Assembly: GCF_001556515.1 (NCBI RefSeq)
Contig: NZ_LSJA01000267.1
Span: 1-35,858, forward strand
Direction of reading: 5' to 3'
Source: Caulobacter sp. CCH9-E1
GTDB lineage: Bacteria > Pseudomonadota > Alphaproteobacteria > Caulobacterales > Caulobacteraceae
Length of the DNA: 35,858 bases
Of the stretch, positions 24,449 to 34,770 are shown in pieces. The notes beneath the pieces are model-generated. The model was not told where the DNA came from. It saw only the letters and a list, made by a program, of their open reading frames with translations, and searched no databases. The position numbers and the translations under genes are program-made. Position 1 is the stretch's first letter. Every line of letters begins with the position of its first letter.

Positions 24449-24577
24449 CAGCGCGCCCCGCCACGCGCGAAAGAGGCTTTCCGATCGGCGAGAGCGGCGG
24501 TGAAAGCGGCGACGCGCATGAACATCCGAACCGAAAGAACGTGGCTACTTTCGTAGAGCCCGCCGCTTAATCTTGGC

Positions 24578-25336
24578 CTAACGACCGCGCCAAGTGTTGA
24601 GAAGTCGACGCTCGATGATCTCCATCGCCGCGTTCAGTCCCACGCCCAGGATGGCCAGGGCGACGAGGGCGGCGAAAACCTTGGCCGTCTGCAGGCGGTT
24701 GTAGGCTTCGAGGATGCGCCAGGCCAGACCCTGGGCCCCGCCGGACCCCGCCACGAACTCGGCCACCACGGCCCCGATCACCGCCAGGCCCGCCGCCACC
24801 TTGTGGCCCTCCAGCAGGGCGGGAACGGCCGACGGCAGGCGCAGGCGGACCAGGCGCTGCAGCGGCGTCGCGCCGTAGAGGTCGAACAGGCGGCTAAGAT
24901 CGGGATCGACGGCTTTCAGGCCGGTCAGGGCGCCCGAGAAGATCGGGAAGAACGCCACCACCGCGGCCAGGCCCGTCACCGCGCGGCCGGGATGCTCGAT
25001 GCCGGCCCAGATCGTCACCAGCGGCGCGATCGCGACCAGCGGGGTGACCTGCAAGGTGACGGCGATCGGCCGGACGGCGTCCTCCAGCAGGCTGTTCAGG
25101 CTGACCGCCAAGGCCAGGGCGCAGGCGACGACGCTGGCGATCACGAGCGCGATCAGGGCCGTCGACAGGGTCGCCCAGGCCGAGCTCAGCAACAGCGGCC
25201 AGGACTCCAGGAACGCCGCGCCGATCGCGCTGGGCGCGGGCAGCAGATAGGGGGGGACGGCCAGGGCCCGGCAGGCGACCTCCCACCCGCCCAGCAGGGC
25301 GGCGACCAGGATCAGCGGGGCGAGGATCCGCTTCAC
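24578..25336 (-). CDS. ABC transporter permease (BPD transport family, SsuC/ThiX-like)
   Basis: A 252-residue inner-membrane permease with six helices: LAPLILVAALLGGWEVACRAL, LSTALIALVIASVVACALAL, and the typical EAA-type loop with GAxxxxxxxxxRLPSAVPALLEGHKVA near residues 165-195. It belongs to the NitT/TauT-type branch. Translation starts with GTG at 25336, sharing GTGA with the ATPase stop (25335-25333), so translation is coupled. A longer open frame upstream overlaps the ATPase and is not used. It is the last gene of the binding protein, ATPase, permease operon. Confidence 0.92.
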   Translation of the reverse strand: MKRILAPLILVAALLGGWEVACRALAVPPYLLPAPSAIGAAFLESWPLLLSSAWATLSTALIALVIASVVACALALAVSLNSLLEDAVRPIAVTLQVTPLVAIAPLVTIWAGIEHPGRAVTGLAAVVAFFPIFSGALTGLKAVDPDLSRLFDLYGATPLQRLVRLRLPSAVPALLEGHKVAAGLAVIGAVVAEFVAGSGGAQGLAWRILEAYNRLQTAKVFAALVALAILGVGLNAAMEIIERRLLNTWRGR

Positions 25337-26082
25337 GCCGCCGCCTCCGTGGCGCGGGCCAGCAGGGTCGAGACCGCCTCGGCCGCCGCGCGGAAAGCCT
25401 CCGTGGTGCGGAAGCCGGGCGGGCGCACGGTCGGGCCGTCGATGGCGATCTCGCCGGCGATGCGGCCGGGGCCGGGCGTCATCACCACGACGCGGCGGGC
25501 CATGTAGACGGCTTCCTCGACATTGTGCGTGACGAAGACCACGGCCGGCGACAGCTCGGCGGCCAGGGCCAGGACGTCGTCGGCGAGGGCGCGGCGGGTG
25601 ATCTCGTCCAGCGCCGCGAACGGCTCGTCCAGCAGCAGCAGGCGGGGGCGGGTCACCAGCGCGCGGGCCAAAGAGGCGCGCATGGCCATGCCGCCCGACA
25701 GCTGCGCGGGGCGGGCGGACAGCGCTTGGCCCAGACCAACCTTGCGGAGGGCTTCGTCGGCGGCCGCGAGGGCGTCCTTCTTGGCGAGGCCCGTCAGCTC
25801 CAGCGGCAGGGCGACGTTGTCTCGCGCCGGGAGCCACGGCGCCAGGGTGGGGGACTGGAACACGACCGAGGTCTCGCCCTTGCCGGCGGCGCGCGCCACG
25901 CCGCCGCGCGTGGGCGCTTCCAGGCCCGCCAGCAGGCGCAGCGCCGTGGACTTGCCGCAGCCGGAGGGGCCGACGAGGGCGACGATCTCGCCGGGCGCGA
26001 GGGTCAGGTCGATGGGGCCGAGGGCGCGACCCCGAGCGTAGTCGACCTCGACGCCGACGAGGCTGGCGATCGTGTCGGTCAT
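25333..26082 (-). CDS. ABC transporter ATP-binding protein (NitT/TauT-type)
   Basis: A 249-residue cytoplasmic ATPase with Walker A GPSGCGKST (residues 38-46), the Q-loop VVFQSPTLAPWLPARDNV, signature LSGGM, Walker B LLLLDEPFAALDE, and the H-loop VFVTHNVEEAV. LSGGMAMR instead of LSGGQ and DEPFAALD are typical of the nitrate/sulfonate/taurine type. It powers the adjacent permease. The ATG at 26082 overlaps the TGA of the binding-protein gene (ATGA), and its own stop overlaps the permease start. Confidence 0.94.
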   Translation of the reverse strand: MTDTIASLVGVEVDYARGRALGPIDLTLAPGEIVALVGPSGCGKSTALRLLAGLEAPTRGGVARAAGKGETSVVFQSPTLAPWLPARDNVALPLELTGLAKKDALAAADEALRKVGLGQALSARPAQLSGGMAMRASLARALVTRPRLLLLDEPFAALDEITRRALADDVLALAAELSPAVVFVTHNVEEAVYMARRVVVMTPGPGRIAGEIAIDGPTVRPPGFRTTEAFRAAAEAVSTLLARATEAAA

Positions 26083-27077
26083 TGGCCCTTGGGCAGGAAC
26101 TGAAGGGTGTAGGCCTTCTTGTAGTCCATGGTCTTCGGATAGACGCCTTGCTCGGAGGCGACCTTGAAGAACTCGGCCCAGCGAGCGTCGCTCATCTGGC
26201 CGATCTCGCCGTCCTTGCCGACGATGCCGTAGGACCGCATCTTCTCGCGGGCCTGGTCCAGCACGTCCTGGGTCATTTCCGGATTGTCCTTCAGGATCGC
26301 CGCGTCCCCGCGCTTGGGATCGCCGTAGAGATACGACGTCCAGCCGGCGGCGGTCGCCTCGACGAAGGCCCGCACGGCCGCCGGGTTCTTGGCGATCAGG
26401 CTGTCGGGGACCAGGGCCATCGAGGCGTAGGCCGGGTAGCCGCTGTCGGCCAGCAGGAAGACCTCGGGTTTGATTTTGCCTTCCTTCTCGATCAGGTAGG
26501 GCTCGCTGGTGGCGTAGCCCTGCTGGATCACGCGCTTGTCGGCCAGGAATGGCGCGCTGGAATAGTTGTACTTGCGCACCTGGTCGTCGCCGAAGCCGTA
26601 CTTGGCCTTCAGCCAGACCCAGAAGGCGGTGATCGAGGCGTCGGCCAGCAGGATCGGGCGACCCTTCATGTCTGCGATCGAATGGATCCCCTGGCCTGGG
26701 TGGGCGATCAGGACCTGGGGGTCCTTCTGCATGAAGGCGGCGACGGCCTTCACCGGCGCGCCCTCCTTGGCCAGGTTCATGACGATGAAGCTGTTGGAGC
26801 CGACGCCGACATCGACCGCGCCGGTGGCCAAGAGCTGGGGCACGTTCACGGCCGGGCCGCCCTGAATCAGGGTCACGTCCAGGCCGCGCTTCTTGTACTC
26901 GCCGGTGGCCAGAGCCTGGTAGTAGCCGCCCAGCTCGGCCTCCGCCCGCCAGTCGGTCGCCAGTTTCAGCTTGGTGACGCCGGCCGGCGCGGCGTCCTTG
27001 CTGGGCGCGGGAGAGCAGGCGGTCAGGGCGGCGAGGCTTAAGGCGGCCCCCAGGACGACAAAGGCGCGACGGCGCAT
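26079..27077 (-). CDS. ABC transporter substrate-binding lipoprotein, NMT1/THI5-like
   Basis: A 332-residue periplasmic-side lipoprotein with lipobox LTAC ending at Cys21. The mature part opens with KLKLATDWRAEAELGGYYQALATGEYKKRGLDVTLIQGGPAVNVPQLLATGAVDVGVGS, the pattern of NMT1/THI5-like binding proteins, and later GYPAYASMALVPDSLIAKNPAAVRAFVEATAAGW. Such proteins bind thiamin pyrimidine precursors, riboflavin or small sulfonates; the ligand here is not determined and no TPP or FMN riboswitch is visible upstream. GGGGAGAG lies eight bases before the ATG at 27077. First gene of a tightly overlapped three-gene operon. Confidence 0.9.
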   Translation of the reverse strand: MRRRAFVVLGAALSLAALTACSPAPSKDAAPAGVTKLKLATDWRAEAELGGYYQALATGEYKKRGLDVTLIQGGPAVNVPQLLATGAVDVGVGSNSFIVMNLAKEGAPVKAVAAFMQKDPQVLIAHPGQGIHSIADMKGRPILLADASITAFWVWLKAKYGFGDDQVRKYNYSSAPFLADKRVIQQGYATSEPYLIEKEGKIKPEVFLLADSGYPAYASMALVPDSLIAKNPAAVRAFVEATAAGWTSYLYGDPKRGDAAILKDNPEMTQDVLDQAREKMRSYGIVGKDGEIGQMSDARWAEFFKVASEQGVYPKTMDYKKAYTLQFLPKGQ

Positions 27078-27152
27078 CGAGCGGCTCTCCCCACGGTTCG
27101 CGGTGAAGTTAGGGGCGAGCCGGCCGACTTCCAAGCGCGAAGGCGAACGAGA

Positions 27153-29216
27153 TCAGGCGGCGGGCTTGCGCCGCCAGCGTTCGACCTTGGCGTACAGCGC
27201 CTCGCGCTGGACCGGCTTGGGGATGTGATCGACCATGCCAGCGGCGTAGCAGCGCTCCACCTGGGTCGGCAGGGCGTCGGCGCTCATGGCGATGATCGGC
27301 GCGGCGCCGAAGGCGCCGGGCAGGGCGCGGATCGCGCGCGTCGCCTGCAGGCCGTCCATCTCCGGCATGTGCATGTCCATCAGGATGAGGTCATAGGGCG
27401 TCTTGCGCGCGCGCTCGATCGCTTGGCCGCCGCTTTCGGCCTGGTCGACGTCATAGCCGGCCATGCTCATCAGGGTGGCGGCGATCTCTAGATTGATCGG
27501 ATGATCGTCGACGACCAGGATCCGACCCGCCGCGTTCCGAGCGGCGGGCGTCGGCGCGGGCGAAGCCGCGCGCTCCACCGGCTTGGCCGTCAGTTCGAAC
27601 CAGAAGCAAGAGCCGCGCCCGGGCACGCTGTCGACGCCGATCTTGCCGCCCATGGCGTCGACCAGCGCGCGACAGATCGCCAGGCCCAGCCCAGTCCCGG
27701 CGGGCATCCGGCTCAGCGCCACGTCCGCGGAGGCGCGCTGGAACAGCAGGGCCTGCTTCTCCAGGGCGATGCCGACGCCGGTGTCCATGATCTCGAAGCG
27801 AAGCCTGTCGCCGGCGGCGACGGCCTCGATCATCAGCCGCACGGAAATGCGTCCCTGGTCGGTGAACCTGACGGCGTTATTGAGCAGGTTGATCAGCACC
27901 TGGCGCAGGCGGTCGGCGTCCAGAGCGTGGCGCCGGTGGTCCGGATCGATGATGTCGACATCGAGCTCCAGGCCCTTGGCGCGGATTTCCGGCGCCATCA
28001 TCGCCGCGGTCTCGCGCACCAGGTCGGCCGCGCAGGTTGGCTGGAGCTGCAACTCGATGTGGCCGGTCTCGACGCGGGACAGATCCAGGATGTCGTCCAG
28101 CACGGTGACCAGGGCCGCGCCGGCGCTGTCGATCAGGTTCACCTGGCGTCGGGCGTCGGGCGAGAGGTCGTCGCGCTTGGCCAGCAGCTGGGCGAAGCCG
28201 AGCACGCTGTTCAAAGGCGTGCGGATCTCGTGGCTCATCGTGGCCAGGAACTCGGTCTTGGCCTGGGTGGCGGCCAGGGCGCGGGCGCGGGCGACGCGGG
28301 TCAGTTGCTCGCGCCGCTGCAGCATGCGCTTCAGGCGATCCTGTTGCGCCAGGACCAGGCTGGCGGCCATGCAGGTGTAGAAGAGCACCGCGATGAAGAT
28401 CTGGATCGTTCGCGCCTGCGCTGTCGGGCCAAGGATCGCGTTGAAGCGCGGTGAAGCGCCCGACATGGCGATCGGCAGGGTGATCAGGGCCACGATCAGT
28501 GAGGCCATGGCCGCGCCCCGCGCGCCGAGGCGATAGGCGGCCAGCAGGGCGACCGGGAAGATCAAGAAGGGGGGCGCGCCGGACAGGGGGTGCGCGCAGA
28601 GCAGGGTGACGGCCGCCACCGCGAACAGCAGCGCGCCCTGCTCTCGCAACGAGATGCGATAGGCCCGTCGATGTTGGGCGTCGATCAGCACCAGCGCCGT
28701 CGGCAACACGACCGCCAAGCCCAGCGCTCCGCGCAGGAACCAGTCGATCCAGGTCTTCAGCAGGGGCTCGCCGAAGAACAGCGACAGGATCGACGCGCAG
28801 ATCGCGGCCGAGACCGCGGAGATCGGCGTCGTCACGGCGGGCAGCGCCGCCAGGGCCCGCATGGTCCGAACCCGCGGCATGCGTCCCCAGAAGCGAACGC
28901 AGACCCACCAGACCGCGACGCCCTCCAGCGTATCGATCGTGGTATAGAGCAGGGCGCGGGTCAGGCTGTCGCCGACGAGAAGATCGGCCGCCATGTGGAA
29001 GGTCACGAAGACGCCGCCCAGGGTTAGCCGGCGCTGGGGCGTCAGAACCACCAGCCCCGCCGCCAGCAGGGCGTTGGCCGGCCAGAAGGCGGCGACGCCC
29101 AGCAGCGTCCGGGTCAGGAACTCGCTGAAGAACAGACCGCCGATCAGGGCGACGGAAAGGCCCTGCAGCAAAGCCGCCTGCCTCTTACGCTCATGCTGCG
29201 CCAGCCTCTGCGGCAT
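27153..29216 (-). CDS. MASE1-domain hybrid histidine kinase
   Basis: A 687-residue membrane sensor kinase. About eight hydrophobic segments in the first 290 residues, including AFWPANALLAAGLVVLTPQR, form a MASE1 integral sensor. A short linker leads to the HisKA domain with His329 in TMSHEIRTPLNS, the N-box LINLLNNAVRFT, and GTGLGLAICRALV in the HATPase. A C-terminal receiver (about 565-680) carries Asp614 in LMDMHMPEMDG. Signal and downstream phosphotransfer partner are unknown; no regulator or Hpt gene is adjacent. The ATG at 29216 is chosen because the upstream 40 codons translate a noncoding repeat. GGGGGA is ten bases upstream. Spacing to the ABC operon is 75 bases. Confidence 0.92.
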   Translation of the reverse strand: MPQRLAQHERKRQAALLQGLSVALIGGLFFSEFLTRTLLGVAAFWPANALLAAGLVVLTPQRRLTLGGVFVTFHMAADLLVGDSLTRALLYTTIDTLEGVAVWWVCVRFWGRMPRVRTMRALAALPAVTTPISAVSAAICASILSLFFGEPLLKTWIDWFLRGALGLAVVLPTALVLIDAQHRRAYRISLREQGALLFAVAAVTLLCAHPLSGAPPFLIFPVALLAAYRLGARGAAMASLIVALITLPIAMSGASPRFNAILGPTAQARTIQIFIAVLFYTCMAASLVLAQQDRLKRMLQRREQLTRVARARALAATQAKTEFLATMSHEIRTPLNSVLGFAQLLAKRDDLSPDARRQVNLIDSAGAALVTVLDDILDLSRVETGHIELQLQPTCAADLVRETAAMMAPEIRAKGLELDVDIIDPDHRRHALDADRLRQVLINLLNNAVRFTDQGRISVRLMIEAVAAGDRLRFEIMDTGVGIALEKQALLFQRASADVALSRMPAGTGLGLAICRALVDAMGGKIGVDSVPGRGSCFWFELTAKPVERAASPAPTPAARNAAGRILVVDDHPINLEIAATLMSMAGYDVDQAESGGQAIERARKTPYDLILMDMHMPEMDGLQATRAIRALPGAFGAAPIIAMSADALPTQVERCYAAGMVDHIPKPVQREALYAKVERWRRKPAA

Positions 29217-29557
29217 ACGCGTTTCGTCCCCCAAACCGCCGCGACTTGGCGGCAATGTCTGATCACGTCGGATCCGCGTCGCGCGAGTCCGACGTTCGCC
29301 GGCCTTCCCGCTCAAGGGGGGCGGCGACGCGACCATTCAATACGCCTGCTAGACGAGGGGGGGCTTGCTTATCGAGGGATGTGTCGTTTGGCCGCAGGAC
29401 GCCTCCGCGGCCGCCACTTCCTGACGATATCGTCCCCGTCCCGCCCGTGTAATGGGTCGCGACGACAATGCATGCCGCACGGCGTAATTCAAGAGGGCTA
29501 TAGTCGTATCAGGTCGTGATGGAGAGTGGTTAAGACGTCGCGCAGCAATATATGGGA
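29217..29557. other. Gene-free gap between ABC-F and MASE1 kinase genes
   Basis: About 340 bases without a supported gene. Hairpins occur at CCGCC (29236-29240)/GGCGG (29248-29252) and at ACGTCGGA (29265-29272)/TCCGACGT (29288-29295), with a CAAGGGGGG segment near 29320, a GC-rich repeat-like layout that supplies the ribosome site of the kinase gene. A 12-base perfect palindrome, GACGATATCGTC, lies at 29423-29434. No T-run terminator was seen. Confidence 0.5.
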
Positions 29558-31372
<1,815 letters not shown>

Positions 31373-31482
31373 GGTCGTCACGGATATGGAGCGGGAGGAT
31401 CGCGAAGGCGAGGCCCTATCCCAGGCGCGCGTCGGAGGAAACGGCAAATCGCGGTCAGTCGGTCACGGGGGGCCTGGACCGC

Positions 31483-31501
31483 TTGTCGCGTGGTGCGACA
31501 A
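31483..31501. promoter_or_regulatory. Perfect inverted repeat in divergent promoter region
   Basis: TTGTCGC-GTGGT-GCGACAA is a perfect seven-base dyad with a five-base centre, in the 200-base divergent gap between the Uup and hybrid-kinase genes. It may be an operator; no regulator is known for it. Confidence 0.4.
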
Positions 31502-31573
31502 ATTTCCCCCGTTAACGTGACGCAGAACTCGGCTTTGCTATGAGCTGGCGTACGTGAAGCGGAATGACTTGTC

Positions 31574-33490
31574 TTGAAGTCTGGCGTTGACAGCATCGTG
31601 GCTTCAGAAGTCCAGGCGTCGCTCGCGCTGGATTTCGACTCCTTGCGCCGACCGGTCTGGGTCTTCGACGACGTCCGCAAGCGCACGCTGTATGCGAACC
31701 GCGCGGCGCTGGAGCTGTGGCGCGCGCCGTCCCTCGAAGCCTTGCGCTCCCGCGACTTCTCCGCCTCGTCCCCCGCCGTTCGCGCCCGGATGAGCGATCT
31801 GGCGGCGCGGCTTGAGAACGGCGGCGCGGTGGAAGAGCGCTGGACCTTCTATCCCAATGGCGACGCGGTCACGGTCAATACGATGTTCTCGCGGATCAGC
31901 CTGCCGGATGGCGGGCCGGCCATTCTGTGCGAAGGCGTGCGGCTGCAGCCCGAAGCCGAAGAGCAGCGGGCGATCGAAGCTTTGCGCCACACCAGCGCGC
32001 TGGTGACGCTCTATGACGCCGAAGGGCGCCGACTGTTCGGCAATCCCGCCGCCCTGGCCGCCTATCCGGCGCGCGACGCACGCTTCGCCGATATCTTCGC
32101 CGACGCCGAGGCGGGGCAAATCCTCTGGAGCTCGCTCCCAGACACCGAGGTGATCGAAGGCGGCTACCACGTGGTCACGGCCGGCGGCCCGCGCTGGCAC
32201 AGCCTCACGATCCGCCGAACGCCCGACCCGATGACCGGCGAGCCTTGCGTCCTGGTCAACGAAAACGACATCACCGACGAGGTCGAGGCCCAGGCCGCCC
32301 TCGCCGACGCGCGCGAGCGGGCCGAGGCCGCGGCCGCGGCTCGCCAAGCCTTTCTGGCCAATATGAGCCATGAGCTTCGGACGCCGCTGACCAGTATCCT
32401 GGGCTTCGCCGAATTGCTGGCGGACACGCGCCTCGATGACGATCAGAAGCGCCATCTGCGTCGCATCCAGGACGCCGGCGCCATGCTGCTGGAGACCTTG
32501 AACGCCGTCCTCGACTTCTCGAAGCTGGAGGCGGGCGGCGTCGACCTGGAGCGCAAGCCGTTCGACCTGCCGGATCTGGCCCGGCGCGCGGCGGGCATGT
32601 TCGAGGCGGCGGCCCTGGCCAAAGGGCTCGCCTTGACGGTCCGCATCGGTCCCGACTGTCCTCAGTGGCTGGAGGGCGATCCTGAGCGGCTGCGCCATGT
32701 GCTGGTCAACTTCCTGGGCAACGCGATCAAGTTCACCCAGGCGGGAGGGATCACCCTGGCCGTCGAGCGGCGGCCGGCGGCCGCGCTGGGCGTCGAGCGG
32801 ATCGAGCTTTCGGTTTCGGACACGGGCGTTGGCATTCCGGCCGCGATGCTGGACCAGGTCTTCGATCGCTTCGCCCAGGCTGGCCCCGACGTCTCTCGCC
32901 GGTTCGGCGGCACGGGGCTTGGCCTCGCCATCAGCAAGGAGATCATCGCGCTGATGGGCGGCCGGATTGGGGTCGACAGCGTCGCGGGACAGGGCGCGCG
33001 GTTCTGGTGCGTGGCGGACTTTCCCGTCGCGGCGGCGCCCGCAAGGGCCTTGGAGGACGCTCAGCCAGCGCCAGCGAGAGCCCTGCGGATTCTGGTCGCC
33101 GACGACAACGACGCCAATCGCGAACTGATCAGGACCTTGATCCGAGCGCTAGGCCATCAGGTCGAGACCGTCGCCGATGGCGTCGCGGCGGTCGAGGCGG
33201 TGGGCGCCGGCGGCTATGATCTCGCGCTGATGGACGTGCACATGCCCCGCATGGACGGACTGGCCGCCACGCGCGCGATCCGGGATCTTGCGGGGGAGGC
33301 GGCCTCGACGCCGATCATCGCCCTGACCGCCAACGTCCTGCCCGACCAGATCGCCTTCTATCGCGCCAGCGGCATGGACGATCATGTCGGCAAGCCCATC
33401 GACGCCCGCGCGCTGCTGGCGAAGGTCGCAAGCTGGGGCGCGCGGCGCTCGGGCGATGGTCGATCACGGTCCAGCGGCGGCCCGGCCTGA
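31574..33490 (+). CDS. Soluble hybrid histidine kinase with PAS-like sensor
   Basis: A 638-residue protein without membrane segments. Residues about 20-130 and 140-245 form two PAS-like domains (RRPVWVFDDVRKRTLYANRAALELW; SALVTLYDAEGRRLFGNPAALAAYP). HisKA follows with His266 in NMSHELRTPLTS, then a HATPase with NFLGNAIKFT and GTGLGLAISKEII, and a C-terminal receiver (about 505-620) with Asp554 in LMDVHMPRMDG. It would be a cytoplasmic sensor. The start is uncertain: TTG at 31574 is used because no ATG opens the frame, and GTG at 31598 is the alternative; both have weak ribosome sites. A Ser/Arg-rich tail ends the protein. No partner is adjacent. Confidence 0.9.
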   Translation: MKSGVDSIVASEVQASLALDFDSLRRPVWVFDDVRKRTLYANRAALELWRAPSLEALRSRDFSASSPAVRARMSDLAARLENGGAVEERWTFYPNGDAVTVNTMFSRISLPDGGPAILCEGVRLQPEAEEQRAIEALRHTSALVTLYDAEGRRLFGNPAALAAYPARDARFADIFADAEAGQILWSSLPDTEVIEGGYHVVTAGGPRWHSLTIRRTPDPMTGEPCVLVNENDITDEVEAQAALADARERAEAAAAARQAFLANMSHELRTPLTSILGFAELLADTRLDDDQKRHLRRIQDAGAMLLETLNAVLDFSKLEAGGVDLERKPFDLPDLARRAAGMFEAAALAKGLALTVRIGPDCPQWLEGDPERLRHVLVNFLGNAIKFTQAGGITLAVERRPAAALGVERIELSVSDTGVGIPAAMLDQVFDRFAQAGPDVSRRFGGTGLGLAISKEIIALMGGRIGVDSVAGQGARFWCVADFPVAAAPARALEDAQPAPARALRILVADDNDANRELIRTLIRALGHQVETVADGVAAVEAVGAGGYDLALMDVHMPRMDGLAATRAIRDLAGEAASTPIIALTANVLPDQIAFYRASGMDDHVGKPIDARALLAKVASWGARRSGDGRSRSSGGPA

Positions 33491-33593
33491 TCAGGCCCGC
33501 GCCGTCTTTGCTTTGTGCCGGCGCCGGACCTCACTAGATAAGTCGTAAGGACGCGGGCCGCGATTCAGTCGCCCGGTCCAGGATTGAGTAGCT

Positions 33594-34247
33594 ATGGCGC
33601 GTGAACGTCCAGAACCGATCTTCAACGCGCCCTGGCCGGCCTTGCTGGCCGCAGCTTCGGTCCTGGTTCCGACCGCGTTCCTGATGAAGGCGGACGAGCC
33701 GACGATCCTGTCGCTGGCCCTGGTCCCCAAGGATTTCTGGGCCGGCCATTGGACCGGCGTCGTGACCATGATGTTCGTGCATGGCGGCTGGCTGCACGCC
33801 TTCATGAACGCGGCCTTCGCGATCGCCTTCGGCGCGCCGGTGGCTCGACTGCTCGGAACGGGCGGGCGCGGCGGCGCGGTCTTCTGGCTCTTCTATCTCG
33901 CATGCGGGATCGTCTCGGGCCTCGGCTATGCGATGCTGCATCCCGAGAGCGTCGGGCCGGTGGTCGGCGCCTCGGGCGCGGTGTCGGGTCTGATGGGCGC
34001 GGCGGCGCGCACCATGGACGGGCGAGGAGGTCTTGGGCCGATGTTCGGCCCCCAGGTCCTGTCGATGGGACTGGGCTGGCTGGTGGTCAATCTCGTCATG
34101 GCCGTCGCCGGCGGCCTGTTGACTGGCGGAGGGGCGGGCGTCGCCTGGGAGGCCCACCTGATCGGCTTCGCCGCCGGCGTCCTGCTGATCGGGCCCTTCG
34201 CGGCTTTGGGCGAACCCGCCGATCCCGCGCCGCGTGATCCCCATTGA
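33594..34247 (+). CDS. Rhomboid family intramembrane serine protease
   Basis: A 217-residue inner-membrane protein with six hydrophobic segments. The catalytic Ser127 lies in GASGAVSG and catalytic His188 in WEAHLIGFAAG. MMFVHGGWLHAFMNAAFAIAFG is the characteristic HxxxxHxxxN element of the second helix. It cleaves substrates within or near the membrane; bacterial targets are mostly unknown. The ATG is preceded by GGATTGAG-type purines. Its frame ends inside the extended upstream frame of the CBS gene, but the likely CBS start is 55 bases later. Confidence 0.93.
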   Translation: MARERPEPIFNAPWPALLAAASVLVPTAFLMKADEPTILSLALVPKDFWAGHWTGVVTMMFVHGGWLHAFMNAAFAIAFGAPVARLLGTGGRGGAVFWLFYLACGIVSGLGYAMLHPESVGPVVGASGAVSGLMGAAARTMDGRGGLGPMFGPQVLSMGLGWLVVNLVMAVAGGLLTGGGAGVAWEAHLIGFAAGVLLIGPFAALGEPADPAPRDPH

Positions 34248-34302
34248 TCCCGGAGCCTGTTTGCGAGACCCTCGTTCCATAAAGAACAAGGGAGGTAGCT
34301 CA

Positions 34303-34734
34303 GTGCTGATTTCTCAAATCCTCAAGGACAAGGGCGATTTGGTGTTCACGGCCTCCCCCCAGGAGACCGTCGGCGCCGCGGCCGCCCTTCTGCACACCCG
34401 TCGCGTCGGCGCCATGGTGGTGGTCGACGAGACCGAGGCCGTGGTTGGCATCCTCTCCGAGCGCGACATCGTCCGCGTGATCGCCAAGGAAGGGGCCGCG
34501 GCCCTGACCAAGCCGATCTCCAGCTGCATGAGCGCCAAGGTGATCTTCGCCGAGCCTCATGAGACGGTCGACGCCCTGCTCGAGCGGATGACCGATCGCC
34601 GGATCCGCCACCTCCCGGTGGTGAAGGGCGGGCGCCTGGCGGGCATCATCTCGATCGGCGACCTCGTGAAGCACAAGATCAACGAGGCCCTGGCCGAGGC
34701 CGACGGCCTGAAGGCCTATATCGCCGCCGGCTGA
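34303..34734 (+). CDS. CBS domain-containing protein (tandem CBS pair)
   Basis: A 143-residue soluble protein that is a CBS pair and nothing else. The first CBS covers about residues 8-62 (LVFTASPQETVGAAAALLHTRRVGAMVVVDETEAVVGILSERDIVR), the second about 73-125 (KVIFAEPHETVDALLERMTDRRIRHLPVVKGGRLAGIISIGDLVKHKI). Such proteins bind adenosine nucleotides and modulate a partner. The start is GTG at 34303, with GGGAGG seven bases upstream, rather than the ATG at 34234 that overlaps the rhomboid gene. A short C-terminal tail (LKAYIAAG) is typical. Confidence 0.9.
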   Translation: MLISQILKDKGDLVFTASPQETVGAAAALLHTRRVGAMVVVDETEAVVGILSERDIVRVIAKEGAAALTKPISSCMSAKVIFAEPHETVDALLERMTDRRIRHLPVVKGGRLAGIISIGDLVKHKINEALAEADGLKAYIAAG

Positions 34735-34770
34735 CGCCGAGCGTTCCATAGAGGAGAGGGGGCTGTCGCT

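Noticed and set aside
25337..25837. N-terminal extension of the ABC permease frame
   Set aside because: The extension overlaps the ATPase gene in another frame; the GTG at 25336 coupled to the ATPase stop begins exactly at the first membrane helix.
29217..29336. Longer N-terminus for the MASE1 kinase
   Set aside because: The extra 40 codons read as repeat-element translation and separate the start from the first membrane helix; the ATG at 29216 fits better.
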